The notes beneath the pieces were generated by a model. It searched no databases. It was not told the DNA's origin and saw only the letters and a program-made list of their open reading frames with translations. Shown piece after piece: positions 10,440-23,358 of a stretch of DNA of 64,000 nucleotides. The position numbers and the translations under genes were made by a program. Source of the DNA: Brevipalpus yothersi (taxonomy: Eukaryota; Arthropoda; Arachnida; Trombidiformes; Tenuipalpidae); the NCBI GenBank assembly GCA_003956705.1, contig QZCP01000101.1:186001-250000 (forward strand), read 5' to 3'. Each line of letters opens with the position of its first letter. The first letter of the stretch is position 1.

Positions 10440-13400
10440 TCATGTCCTCTTGAACGATGGGTTTGGCAAAGTTGCATCATTTTTTGTCAATGTAGCGTTA
10501 GTAACATAATCTCGAGGATGAATGCTTCTGAAAATATGAGATAATTCATCGACCAAAGTTTGATGCCGATAAGCAACTCGAATATCAGGCACATTAGTTT
10601 TCGTTATATCGTTACCATTGGTTCCTTGTTTCTCAAAGTGTGGCCCAAGCCAATGATGTTTAACCTGCGTTGAAGTAGGCTCCTTCATTAATTATCCGGC
10701 GTATGATTGTGAGAATGGTTAGAACAGGGACAGAGAAAGTGTGTGTATGTGTGTTAAAAGAAAGAGAGAAATTGTTAAGATAATTGGCTGAGTGTTCATA
10801 CAAACCACAAAGAAAGTGTATCAGGAAAAAACCTCATTTTCATATAAGATAAAGGTACATGCTAATATTTTGATACCACTGCATCAGTGAAACAGAACAA
10901 ATAATTCGGTATTATCAAACAAGAGACATTGTGTGTGTGTGGCTCACATTCAATGGCTTCGAATAATCAGATTAGCTTCTTGAGTCAAGAAACAAGGAAC
11001 TTTGATCAACGAGCCTTCTTTTAAATACTCACATGGTGAGGAAAACCACTCATCAGAACGCTGTTTCTGGCAAGCTCACACATATCACAAGTGCTCAACT
11101 GCCATATATGAGTAGCATTACTGTATTCTTCCATCAATGGTTCCTAAGAAGCAATTGAGTTAATGAAATTTATGAACAATATACATCTTACTCAGATAAC
11201 TAACTTTGGTGAAATGGAATTGCAAAGGATCGTCGGTGGATAGAGAAACCATGAGTCCACGGAAAAGATAGTCAGGAAACGGATTTCGATGGTATTTGAG
11301 GAATAGTGAATTATTCGATAGAGGAGACATAGCTATTCCAATTTGGGCCAAATAGTACAAATACTGAAGTACAGGAGCTTTTCGAAGCAAAAGTCCATGA
11401 GATATATTCTCACTCAGCAGATAAGCTCCGACAAGATGTTGAATATGGCCAGCTTCACCACAATGAGGCCTCAGGACGAATGTGTTCATTTTTCTTTCAC
11501 TGAAAAAGAAAATGATCCAATTATTATGAGTTCGAGTTTTTCAATCACAATATTCTTACGCCCGGAAGTGGTTGAGAACACATATGTTGGCATACATATA
11601 GTAAAGATAATAATTGTAAGGAGGATTGTCTTTTGAATTCCAATCTGGAGGCAATGAGATACTTTTGTGGACGGAAGCATTTTCGGGTTTACTTTCATCG
11701 TCAACAGAATCAAATCCAGTAACGTAGTGAAGAAATTTATGCAATTCAGGGTGACTATTTGGATCATTTGTGACTTCAAATAATGGAAGAAATACGTTGC
11801 GGAGAATTTCTTGAAAATTTTCCACTAGTTTGTTCGATTTATAAATGTCACTGTTTGATGTGGAGATGGAATTAAGTTTTAATGATGATTTCAAATAGCA
11901 AATTGATCAATGTCTAGCTTACTATAATCTTGGAACCTGGATAAGCCATCTTATATTGTCAGAGTAAACGTTATGTTTAACAGCCCATTTTGCAAGAGTA
12001 TCCCATTCGTCCATTTTACGCCCATATATAGAGAGTCTTAATTCAGCATTTTGATATTTACTATCTTCCAAGTCGTTGGCAACTTCCTAGAAAGATTACA
12101 CATTAAAGTACGATGAACCCAATTTGAGTCATGAAAAATGGCAAGAAAAAGGAGGGACCAATATAGCAAGAAAGGAGACACTATCATGATATGAGCCAAA
12201 AAAGCTCACTTACTTTCAAAATTTGTGCAAAATATTTTCCGCCAATATAATTATCTGTCTTCAAAAATATCTCTCGTAATCTACTTTCACCAATTGGATT
12301 GTATTTTGCGTTGAATTTATCGAATCGATGGAAAGTGTTTCGATCCTGTATCATGGAAAGAGTTGTGGAGAGATAAATGAAATTAGCAGCTCATCATGAA
12401 AATGTTTCGGTTATATCGAAATTGTACAACTGATGAACTGAATTAAAAGCTCAGAATTTTTTGGCATCTAATTGATACAAATTCTTGGGTTTCATCACAG
12501 GAAGAGCTTTTCGATCGATTCTTTCTTTCTCTTCGCTGATTTCAGTGAATATTTATAGCGTTAATCTCATATCAGTTTGAGTCATCAGTTTGAAATCTGA
12601 TTGATAAGTTTACATGCAATGACAGGATGTTTACACTGTATACTATCATGAGCAAAAATGAAACATTCAATACTCACCGCATGAACATCCAACATATCGA
12701 CACTTAAATCATAGGAAGTGACATTCAATGTTTCAAAAACTTTCTCCAGTGTCATCGGTTTTTGTTCGTCATCCAGGCACACAAGATCATGAGGTGATGT
12801 TCTCAAGGTTTTTTTGATAAATCTAAGTAAATGCTTCTGATTCATACATGATGCAGCATGAACATGGGTATCAACTTTTCGAATGTTATAAAAATCGCGA
12901 TGCGAGACAGACTTTTGGGCTTGAAGTTCACGTTTATCGTTGAGTATGACATGAAGTTGAAATTTGGTCGATAAATAGGATAAACGATGGAAACAATAAG
13001 ATTTCAATGGGCCATCAGTGATCATATCACAAATAGCTTTCATATCTTCCAGAAATTCATGAAGTGATGGGAAAGGATATTCGTTGGGTTGACTGTTATC
13101 CATAGCTTCTTTATTTCGATAAACTTGAACAATACCATTTTTCATTCCCAACTCATAGCCAATTGGTCCTGGAATCTCCAAGTTCCAGGGATCTGTTATC
13201 AGTACTGATTCAACTTCCGGATGATCTGACCAACAAAAATACAAGGGAGAAAGTGAAAAATAATATACCCCATAATTTTCGTGAGAAAAAAATCATTAAG
13301 TTGCAAAAAAACCTACTCTCATCATCTTGGTACGCCGTATCAATTTCATTCTCACCAGTTGAATGAATGTAGCGTTTCGTGAGAGATGGAAATGATTGTC

Positions 13401-13500
13401 GACACATATCCATATATTTTTCACGAAGCCTCAACGCTTTACCAAAAATTCGTCTCAAATCAACGTTCTCATCAATATCGACCGACTTGGAAACAACCAT
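10440..13500 (-). CDS. AMPD: AMP deaminase
   Basis: AMP deaminase converts AMP to IMP plus ammonia in the cytosol. Eight minus-strand exons join in phase: 13500-13317, 13225-12678, 12345-12214, 12086-11923, 11850-11560, 11499-11205, 11143-11033, 10664-10440. They give 649 aa. The catalytic half is very well conserved: zinc ligands in HVHAAS (His182, His184), DRNTFHRFDKFN, FDSVDDESKPE, HCGEAG, and the signature SLSTDDPLQFHFTK (about 525-538). The N terminus is shorter than in vertebrate AMPD1-3, in the part that varies between isoforms. ATG 13500 is the first in-frame ATG after a stop at 13533-13531, but a further 5' exon adding N-terminal sequence cannot be excluded. Adenosine kinase, which makes its substrate, is 8 kb away. 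Confidence 0.95.
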
Positions 13501-15955
13501 CGTAACAATTGTGATCACGATTGCACTGTATATTCAAAAAAACACTTCGAAGTCACAAACACACAATATGTGAATACCCACAAGTAAACCAATGAACAAA
13601 AGAGTGACTAATTTTTTCCTCACTAATTACTTCATCAAAATGAGAGCGAAAAAAAACTACATTTGTTCATTTAAACGGCATCCTGTTGACAATGTCAATT
13701 GATTGCTAACTAATTATGAATAATCATTACACATGCACTCTCACTCGGTGGTTAATCACTTCTTTCTCTCTCTCTCTTTGGAGAGAGAACCAAATTCGAA
13801 TCAAGACTAAGCTCAATGGATGAATCCTAGACTCGATATCTACACATATCTGTACTGTTCGTAAGCGAAAAAAAAAATCTGGGAAAGTTCTTTTATTGCC
13901 TTATTTGCTCTCTATACTTTTTATATCTGTATATATCATTTGAAAATAACTATGTTCATATTTACCTCAACATTCTAACCTAACAAATCTTATTATCAGG
14001 GTTATTTTATATCTTTATAGGCACAATAAAATGAGAATGTCACTTCACTTGAGCTCATCTTCTTTCTCTCTCTTTTTTCTTTCGCAATATTAGTGAGCTT
14101 TCATCGCCTGTTTCTCACAGCATGATGTGATCAAGTCTAATTCATCCAATCTCTGTGTGTGTGAGAGTAGAACTAATGGCGAGAGAAAATCTTTAATTAC
14201 TGTCATCACATATTCCCCAGTCAATTCTGGTGTCCTTCGACTGATCCCTGAGAAGTCTGGGCAATATTGCGATCCCTGTCAATAGATAGAAAGATATCAC
14301 ATATTCGAATTTGTCTCACTTGTCTTGTTTTCACCTCGTTCTTCATTACTAGGTACAAGCAAACTTTTCCAACTCACCATGCTAGGAGCTGATGAAAACG
14401 TAATGTACATATTACAGCATCAAATTGTGCTTGAAGAGTAGTTTACGGGCATTATGATGGGCCATAATCATTAACCATAATATAACGAGATATTGTTATT
14501 TACCACAATATTTTCAATCAATTCACTCTACTGTTTGTCTGAGCCAAATATGATTATTTAATCATGTTTTGTTATTGGTAAGATGAGACTGAGTTCAGTC
14601 TGCCGTGTTTCTTGCCACTGTAGCTGCCAAAAAAGTTAACCGATGAAAAAAATTTTTAGCTGCAAGAGAAATTGGAAAGTTTTGATAAAAATTCCAGTTG
14701 CTTATCAGAATCGCCCATTTTGTTTACTTACTCATGTATTCATAGAAGTTGATGAATTTTATTCGAAAAAAATATTATCGATTAATTACTCCCATGATAT
14801 TCATGTATATCAATGCATATATTTTTATCTACATAGATTCAAAAAAAAAATGGCAAATGATATGAGTATTATGACATTTTTATCATATAACTTGATCAAG
14901 AATCAGTAGAAACCTACGAAAACAAGGTTGGAATGATTTTATTTGGTTTCAATACCATTAGAAACTGCTAAATTACGGGTGTTGATAAATTACTAGGAGA
15001 TAAAAGATTCATAATGCAAAGAAATCGTTTTTGAAAACTTTACCGCTTCACCATCAATCCAAGCTCGTTCACAAATTAATGCTTCGGTACCATGTGGAAG
15101 TCGAAAATTCGAAAATCATGTGAACTTGAATGTTGTGATTAACGGAATCTAGAATAGACGTCATGAAGAATCAAGTACTCTTTGCGTGATACTGGAAGAT
15201 TGATTTGTCTTACGTAATTTTTTCCAATATCCTATGCAGAGAGAGGAAAGAATATACTAGTAGATCTTCAAAGCCTCAGAGAAGTAAGAAGAAGGCCTCA
15301 AAAGACGGCCTCTCTGTCAAAAGAATATTCTTCCAGGATCACATTTTTCTACTTATCCGTTACTCGTTTTTCTCATGAAACTTGATTATCATTCGAAATC
15401 TTTAATTAAATGTCTCGACATTGATTGGGAGTCAAAATAGTTAGGCAAAAGTTGTGTGAAAAAATTTTCCAGTCAAGTTTGGTCAAAATCAGATAGCAAA
15501 ATTATAAACCCGTTTCTGTAGACCTATCATTCTTTAAAATCCAAAATCCAAAGAACCTGATCATTATAACCCCAGAACGAGTGGTTCTTGAAGCTAATCT
15601 CGGGGCTCATGAGTATAATGAATGATATTTTGAATCTAGAATCTAGAATCTCATGTTCAAAACTCACATGAAGCCCATCTCTGACATGGGGAGACATTTT
15701 TCTGTCTCTCTCTCTCTCTCCTCCATGAAATGCTCTGGGGGCATAATGAGGTATAATGTAGAATTTCATTGGATGAATTTTTTCGCGAACATCCCATCAG
15801 AGGTGATCTGAGCCTGATTGCTTTGGACAGACTTCTCAGCTTGATCACAAATGGAGATATTTCACCATTCATCTTGAAAACCTTGAAAATTTTTCCACAT
15901 TATGGCCTTGTGAAAACTTGATTAAAACAAGAAAATTTTCAAAGTTTCTCTGGTG
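13501..15955. other. Large intergenic region between divergent AMPD (-) and the Cys-rich gene (+)
   Basis: About 2.5 kb. It should include the AMP deaminase promoter next to 13500. There are short CT/GA tracts (about 13760-13790, 15705-15722) and long AT-rich stretches. Open frames such as 14643-14909 are Lys/Asn/Ile-rich products of base composition. I see no gene or element. Confidence 0.55.
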
Positions 15956-16020
15956 TCTCTGTGAAATAAATACACTTGTCCTGCTCATCTCTGTGAAATA
16001 GATACACTTGTCCTGTCAAG
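15956..16020 (+). repeat. 32-bp tandem duplication directly before the Cys-rich gene start
   Basis: The segment beginning TCTCTGTGAAATAAATACAC at 15956 recurs at 15988 with one changed base (AAATAGATAC), a 32-bp period. Each copy ends in ACTTGTCCTG. The second copy ends a few bases before the ATG at 16021, so the duplication lies in the 5' leader or core promoter. Confidence 0.8.
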
Positions 16021-17166
16021 ATGAACATTATTGTTATTATCGGAAAAAGTTTCTACCTTCTTTTTCTATTAAACATCTTCCTTCCAATCAATGGTAAGAA
16101 ATTTTCTCCATGGAAATAATTATTTTGATTTACCATTTGTGATCTAATTTTTGTTCAGGCCAAGAAGAACCGACTACCGCTATTCCGGAGAGTGAACTGC
16201 CTCCAAAAAATACCACTGAAGCTGAAAGGTGTGATCTAATTCGAAGACAATATGGACGAATGGCTAGAAGGGTACTGTTTGTAAGTATCGAACGTTTTCC
16301 ACAAGATATGGAGGAGATGGAATATCATTGTGCTCTGGGTATAAAACTGTCTCAAGGTCTGAGAACTTACGCAAAATGCTTGAAGGGTCTTGGTAGACAG
16401 ACATTGTCTATTCTGAATCATGGAATCAGAAAAAATCTGAGACCCAGATGTCTCAATCCAGACAAAAGACAAGGTAAGTACAAGTGAAATTTGGTCAAAA
16501 ACTTTCGGAACAAAAAAATTGATAATATATTTGCTTGGATCATAAAAAATTTTGTCTACTTTGATAGCTGAAATTTTCAGCAAGCTAGTCATTGCGATGA
16601 AATTATCCTATCTGACTGAGAGAAAATTTTTGTCCATGAAAAAGTCGAATTACCATTGAATTGACCGATGAAAAATCCTAGTATAGCGGTCTATCATTAA
16701 ATCGATTCTCTTCCATGCAGCTATGTTGACTGAATTAAAGTGCGCCACTAATTCAACGTTAGAGGGTTGGTCCCATTGTCTTCGTGGTGTTGATCGACAA
16801 CTACGTTATTTTTCAAAACAAAATACGATGAAAAACTTTTTCCCGAACATGTGTTGTTTGTATTTGGGTGGTAAGGAATGTATTCGAGAATCTGCTAAAA
16901 CTCGAGAAGACTGCTCTCAAGGAGCCAATGTTAAACGCTTTTTCATCTCCACTATGGATGCAGTGGTTAAAGATGTTCTTGATTTGGTTTGTGGTCAATT
17001 CCAGCGTATAGAACAATGTTATGAGAAAAATCCTGATGGAATGGCCCTTATAAATCATATTCGTGCAAACACAACAGATCCACCAGAAGCTGAGGAGACA
17101 TTTATCATTGAACCGATGCTAAACTTGACATCAAAGCTTGCTTCAGATGATGTAATTGAAGAGTGA
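16021..17166 (+). CDS. Unknown cysteine-rich secreted protein
   Basis: Exons 16021-16093, 16159-16473 and 16721-17166 join in phase to give 277 aa. Residues 1-25 are a signal peptide: a hydrophobic core (SFYLLFLLNIFLPI) followed by NGQ, coded by exon 1 alone. The mature part has an acidic, Pro/Thr-rich start and about 11 cysteines in exons 2 and 3 (for example CDLIRRQ, HCALG, KCLKG, CCLYLGGKEC, DCSQG, LVCGQ, QCYEK). It has an N-glycosylation type NTT near the start, NST in exon 3, and NTT and NLT near the acidic C terminus. There are no further membrane spans. I do not recognise the family; the Cys spacing is loosely like DUF19/T20D4.11-type secreted domains, but I cannot confirm this. A 32-bp duplication sits immediately upstream. 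Confidence 0.8.
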
Positions 17167-18720
17167 AATCAAATCAACTTGAATAATTTATTCAAATTAC
17201 CACACAATTTATTTACAAGAAAGCACTTTGAGTATTTCACCCATTTTGAGCATTTAATTGATAATAAAATTGATCTTAGGGAAGATTTTTCCTGTTTCTA
17301 TCTCTTGAGTGTAAATATTTATTTACATTCATTTCTTAATTTCAAATATCATAAGAGAATATGACTTATGATGTCAATATGGAAAGTGATCATAAAAAAA
17401 CCACAAAAAATATGGAAGTGATTTTCATTGAATTCTCGAGCTCCTATTATCAAAATTTTCGCAACATTAGCGAGTAATAAGGTGGGCCTTTCACCAACTA
17501 GAGTAGTAGCTGAATACTTGAAGTTGTCTGAAAACAAATCTAATATTCGGGTCTACACAATCATTGAGTAATTCTTTTGAGAATTTCATCATAATTTCGA
17601 TAAATTATTCCGATCCTCGATTTTAAGCGTTACATGGATATTCAAACTTTCCAGGTAAGATGAACAAATGATCTTTGAAGGGAAGAAAAAAGCTCTCTCA
17701 AGATAAAGAGATGAAAATGGAGGAAAAAATAAAATTTTACGATAAGAAAGGTCTCTGAGAGATTGATAACATTCTTAATCTGATAAGATGGGAAGCTGTG
17801 AGAAGAAGAATCGGATGGAGAGAGATAAAAATGTGAGAATCCAGTATGATAAAGATAACAGCTTAGATTAGCCCCTTCAAAGGAAAGCTCCCAAAACTTT
17901 GAGGAAAGATGATTTCGAGCTCTTCAAGATGAACACAAGAAGAGAAAAGCCAAAAAAGTGGTTCAATTAAGGCAAAAGAGTACAGAGATGATAAGTTTCT
18001 AGAAACTTGGTAGAAACTCTACGTATTTATTCGCTCGTCATGCATGTCTGACATGCATCGATAGGTCCTAAAAAGCTATCCAGTTAAGGAAATTGCTACC
18101 CGTAAGATAGAAACAGTCACCAATTCTGACTTACATTTTTCATCTCAAATTCAGTGATTGGCCAATAAATGGCCATAAATTGGTCTCGGATTGAATTACT
18201 AGATAAAATCTAGCGAATCGATGCTAACTTTCGGTGTAATCAAAAATTTATCACATCTCATCAAGCTGATAGGTTTGAGTGGAGGCAAAAAATTTTCTCT
18301 TCCCATAAAGAGGAAATGGCCCGCATCATATTTTATGGCCAAGAAAATTAACGATAAAAAATTTCTCGATGTACTAATATTCAAATATTTAAGTCAACCG
18401 ATCAGTATTTTAGGCGCGATCTTGAGAAGAGGAATGCAAACTGAGCGCGCATAAAGAGGAGGGATTAAAAAGGATTTTCTGTGTTGACACTTTGAGCGTC
18501 TTTTTTGTGATGTGTAATCATCATTCGCTTCACGTGTTAATCCATGTTATGTTTGCGAATAACAATTAATGTGTGTATGTGTATGTGTAAGTGTATTTGT
18601 ATTGTTTTATCTGTGTGTCAATCATTTTACTATTGATATATCTAGTGGAGGTGTGTTCTTTTAGCTCTTTCAGCATCATCATACATTCTGTGCTCAACAA
18701 CAACAATAACAACTATTGTG
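17167..18720. other. Intergenic region with the HP1 promoter/leader
   Basis: About 1.55 kb of AT-rich sequence with no supported gene. A TG-rich run (about 18570-18590) and a CAACAACAATAACAACTATT leader precede the HP1 start codon. Confidence 0.55.
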
Positions 18721-19593
18721 ATGGATGAAATTATGATGATCGATGAGCCCGCTTTACCGCTAGGCCATTCATATGAAGCGATTGATTCCGAATCAGATAG
18801 TGATATAAGTTTTCAATCATCGAGCAGTATTGGCCAAAAGCATCGAAACATTCCCAGTCCATCGTCTATTGATGAAAAAGTTTCGGTGAAAAGTACAATC
18901 GAAATTCAAGATGAAACTGATGATAAAACTGTTCTCACCCAAGATCCCGAAGAGTATGTGGTGGAAAAAATTTTGGGTAAAAGAAAATCGAAAATGTCAA
19001 ATGGTTACGAATATCTGATCAAATGGGCTGGCTGGGGTGATGATGGTAACACATGGGAGCCAATTGAAAATTTATCATGTCCAGATTTGCTCAAAGAATT
19101 TGAAGATAATTGGGAAGAATCCCGTCGTCGTAGAATGCAAGCTGCTGCACAGAAAAAAATGCTCAAAAGTGAGGAAACAAGAGAAAGAAAGTCTAATAAT
19201 CCGATTAGAGCTGCAGCTAGAGGAAAGATATATAATGAGGATATAAAATGTGATGTAAGTTACTATACCAAAAGTGCATCAAGACATGTAGACTAAACTA
19301 TTTCACTTCTTTTCGTTCCATAGCTTCCAGTAGAAAATGAGGATGTTTCCGATGATGATCCCAATGGTTTGTGTGGATTCGAAAGAGGTTTAATGCCTGA
19401 AAAAATTGTTGGTGCGACCAAAGTTGACAATCAACTTGTTTTCCTTATGAGATGGCATGGATGTCGGTATACAGACTTGGTTCCTGCGGCAGAAGCTAAT
19501 ATTAAATGTCCCAACATCGTTATCAAATATTACGAAGGACGATTATCTTGGAATGGACTGCCAGAAATCGATTCTCAGACTGTTTTAAATTGA
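18721..19593 (+). CDS. HP1 (CBX family): Heterochromatin protein 1 (chromodomain plus chromoshadow domain)
   Basis: HP1 binds methylated H3K9 and dimerises to compact heterochromatin. Exons 18721-19254 and 19324-19593 join in phase 0 to give 267 aa. Residues 1-77 are an acidic/Ser-rich N-terminal region, longer than in typical HP1. The chromodomain (about 78-130) begins EEYVVEKILG and has KWAGWGDDGNTWEP; the three aromatic-cage positions are Tyr, Trp and Trp, the last being Tyr or Phe in well-known HP1s. The hinge is basic (RRRRMQAAAQKK). The chromoshadow domain (about 193-257) starts GLCGFERGLMPEKIVGATK, has VPAAEANIKCP and ends YYEGRLSW. I started at ATG 18721; the frame is open slightly further upstream only from a GTG. 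Confidence 0.95.
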
Positions 19594-20156
19594 TCATTGC
19601 TATATTTCTCGAGATTCATGATATTCATATCTACCTCGAAACTCGTTATCTGCACCCGAAACTGGTATGGCCAGGATTGACTCATCAAACTCTAATTGGT
19701 GACAGAGATGCATTTTGCATGAAAATTATGATAACTTTGGACTACGCCTATACTCAATTAAAGCTATCGATAAAATGTATCGAAGCTACATGTATTTTGG
19801 TCAACAATCAACTATTAAGAGTATGCTGTTATCATTAGCCACAATCAAAGAGTGAGCTTACCACTTGAAGCCACCACTAAATACCAACTTTTTTGTGGCC
19901 TTAGAGTGAGTCAGAACACTTAAACAGGTTTTCGATTAAAATACTCTCAATGCAAACCCTTTTTAGCTAGTCGACACAAGTTGGTCGATGTTTTAGCCAC
20001 CGATCAGTTCTTTCTCTGATCTGAGTGCTGATCTTTCTTCCAGTGTTTGTTCACCACCTTTTTCGATCAGTTCCATTGTATTCCCTGAACAGATTGGTGG
20101 CTGATTTTTTTTTTATAAATTAACATTTTTTTGTGACGTACCTTTTCGAAGAAACA
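19594..20156. other. Intergenic region, HP1 3' UTR and Reeler-gene promoter
   Basis: No coding frame is supported in these 563 bases. Confidence 0.55.
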
Positions 20157-22520
20157 ATGCTCTTTTCTGTTCTCAGTGTCTTATTTTCCGTCTATTTGGC
20201 TGCTGAATCATGGCCCAGTGGAGCCCCAGAGAAGACATGTTCTACTCTGAAACCAATCCATGGTTCCAACATCGGTAAATCTGCATCAGAATCTCCATAT
20301 ACTCTCACTCAATCTCATCAAGACTTTAAGGCTGGCGAAAAAGTCAGAGGTGAGTCATTTTGCGTGTGTCTAGTTCAGTTTGTTTGATTAAGAATTTCAC
20401 AAAGTTTCATTCCGAAAATAACATCGAGTCTTAAACATTAGTTTTAGCTAGTGATCAGTGAATTATACCAATTTTCAAGTGATAGAATACCTATTCGATA
20501 AGATGTCTTGCGCTATTAGTCAGACCACTATTAGTTGGGAATATTGTTCGCGACTTGAATCAGCTTATAGTGAACAGAAAAGAAACAAGAATCTTATCGA
20601 ATGACCAGTGAATCTACAACAAAATTAAATTGAATTTTGTCTGAAAGCTCTTTAGAATAATTCTCGATTATACTGAAGCGTCATGATTATCTCTTGGAGC
20701 GTTTCGTTTCACAATGTTTCTTGATGATAAATTTTTTCATCATCTCAGTAACGGTGAGATAATCAAGAGTACTCAGTAACGACAAGGTTATCTTATTGTA
20801 ATCTCTTTTCTCATTCGAGTTCCTGAAATATCCTTCACTTCGTGATTAACAATAGATGGATTTTGGCTGACCACATCGTCATCATACGTAATGCTTCATT
20901 CTATGAGCAATCTTAACGTAATTTTATTATTCGATAGAGTTGTGATACTTCGGAGACAGAGGAGAGAAAATTGCATCTCAAAGAGTTCCATTGAAAACTT
21001 GAATTTTCATTCGTTCCAAGAATAATCGTTGAAGTTTCTTTTTTGGAATATTTTTACTACAACGATATCGATGCCTCAGAATCGCAAAAAAATGTTCAGT
21101 CGTGTTTTTTGGTCAAATTTCCCAATTTAATTTATTCAGGGAAACTTTTCCGAGGACTCTTACATCTATCTAGAATCAGAATCGAATCGAAATTGAAGGT
21201 AACGAATGAATGATGAATCAATGTTTATTCGTGGTTCTCCATGACCACTGATTCAAAGACTTTCTTGACCGAGTTGCTCGATCGAGCAGAAGAATAGAAT
21301 AAGAATAGGTTCCATTGTTTAATCTAGTTATCATTGAACATTTTCCATTGTCTTCTGATTTAATATTCATCATTCAGTGAGATGCAGGTTGAGCTCCTCA
21401 AGTCAACGATGAGATCATCCATCCAACGAAACTGATACTGGAATAATTTCATTGATTTTGTCCTTAAGAATTTTATCGAATACCCAAAATATTCATGATG
21501 CTAGCCGCTGATAGTATCTTTGGATAGACTTTGACTCTATTTTGGAAAAAAATTTTGAAACTAAGAATCGTTTGATCAGAAAATTCCTTACCTTAACCAA
21601 AAAGTGTAGAAAAAATATCGGCTGTCTCATTATTTGATCAGGAAATCAATTTTGGAAAGATTGATGTTTTCCGTCAATCATGGGGTCAAGGCTATTGTTT
21701 TCCTTTTCAAAAAATAACTCAACAGCTAAATATAAACGGTACTAAATTTTTCGATTAATTTCGAGGCTTACTTACTTAATTATCTGATCACTTCTAAATT
21801 GGAGCTGGTTATTTTAGCTCATTGTTTTTTGTTCAAAGTTCACTATCAGTCGCCTGAGTTGGCATTCAGCTCGAATTGATTAAACTATTTAGGAACCGAG
21901 TGTCAACCAGTTTATCGGTTTGATAGCAGTTCTGATTTCAAGAACTTACCTGTACAAATTGATTCGGAAAAAAAGTCAACTCATTAACCATGGTTGCTGA
22001 TTTTAGTAACCATTTTTTATGCTCTACTAGTGAAAGTTGATCAAATTTTCAATCAAAAATCATTTTTTACTTTGCTTAACCTTTGCTCACTCCTTCAAGT
22101 ATCCTGACTTTAATTTATTTGTCCTAATTTTTTAACTTTTCCCTTTCTACAACCATATATATAAGCTGTATATTACTTTGCTCACCAATTTTCTTGAATA
22201 ATGTGTGTATGTGTGTATTTCCAGTTGATCTTCGAGCTCCTGCTGGTCTACCATTCAAAGGTCTGATGGTCCAAGCCTATGACCCGAAAACAAACAGTCC
22301 AATTGGAAGATTTTTGCCAGGAAAAGGCTTGAAAACTTATGATTCCTGTTCAGCTGTAACTCATACCGATAAGCGTGGAAAACGTGGAGCCATGCTGATA
22401 TGGGAAGCTCCGCAAGGAATATCGGGCAAAGTGGCCTTCCGAGGAACTGTGGTGAAAAAATTCAGCGAATTTTATGAAGGTTTGCAAGCTTCGCTGGACA
22501 AAGGAGCAGCATCTCAATAG
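20157..22520 (+). CDS. Secreted Reeler-domain protein (arthropod putative defense protein type)
   Basis: Exons 20157-20349 and 22225-22520 join in phase to give 162 aa, the usual size of small secreted arthropod Reeler proteins. The first 18 or so residues are a signal peptide (MLFSVLSVLFSVYLAAES). The Reeler domain fills the rest: WPSGAPEKTCSTLKPIHG, then PFKGLMVQAYDPKTN, DSCSAVTHTD, and WEAPQGISGKVAFRGTVV. Insect relatives (Hdd11/Noduler) take part in haemolymph nodulation and microbial binding; transfer of that role here is inference. The domain is split by an intron of 1,875 bp (20350-22224), far longer than the neighbouring introns; I see no gene inside it. ATG 20157 is preferred over an upstream in-frame GTG because it starts the signal peptide. 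Confidence 0.92.
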
Positions 22521-23358
22521 TGAAATACTATTCTGATTTTTTTTCTCTCTTCTCAAAGCCAAGGCTTTTGTTTTAAGCTGAACCAGAGTAATTCCAGTCG
22601 ATTGTTAGGGAGTGTATCACCAAAGTATTGTATTGCATTGGTTGAAGTTTTTTTCTTTCGCTTTCAAATTAAAACAATTGAACTTTTAATCTCTTTCAAG
22701 TACTTCACTTTGCTGGATGAAAATTTATTCATCAAGCAGAGAGAAACAAATCGCGAATCACTTATGGGCTTACTTCACGTAATCATTTCAAGAAACTTGA
22801 CTCTTATTCGCCCAATTCTTCAACTAAAATGAATACAGATTGCAAATTATTCTCAACATTCCTTGAGAGTTTCTTCAACCAGACCATCTCGAAATGGCTG
22901 CTAAAACCTTGAATAGAGATTTTCATAAATTGCGTGAACGGTGATTTTCAGTTCAATCAGTCAAGATTCACAACTGAAAAAATGTTTTCCGGATAGATAT
23001 ATTTATATACAGCATGTCTAGGAAGATGTATTGCTAATTTGCAATCAGAAAAATTTTAATCATCATTCGACATTAGAAAAAAATGAATCCCATAAGAAAC
23101 CAGTTATTCATCTGTCAATTTACCCTTGTTAATCTCTTGTTATTCATCATTCGAATCAATCCCAATACGTTTTGTGAGTATGTCTTGTCATTTATGCACA
23201 AGGTAAAGATAGGGAAAAAAATACAAATTTTCTTCAAAATACGCTTTCTTGCAACGCTTCACCTGTATGTGAAAATAAAAATGCTCAAAAACAAATAAAC
23301 TTTTTTTTATCACAAAACTAACTATTCACAAGGTGAACGATAGTTGAGTGATCAGCAA
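22521..23358. other. Convergent intergenic region
   Basis: 838 bp between the Reeler gene (+) and the secreted-protein gene (-). Two AATAAA hexamers on the plus strand (near 23274 and 23295) could serve a distal 3' end of the Reeler gene. No coding frame is supported. Confidence 0.5.

Noticed and set aside
14643..14909. 88-codon plus-strand frame in the 13.5-16 kb gap
   Set aside because: Low-complexity Lys/Ile/Tyr composition expected by chance in AT-rich sequence.
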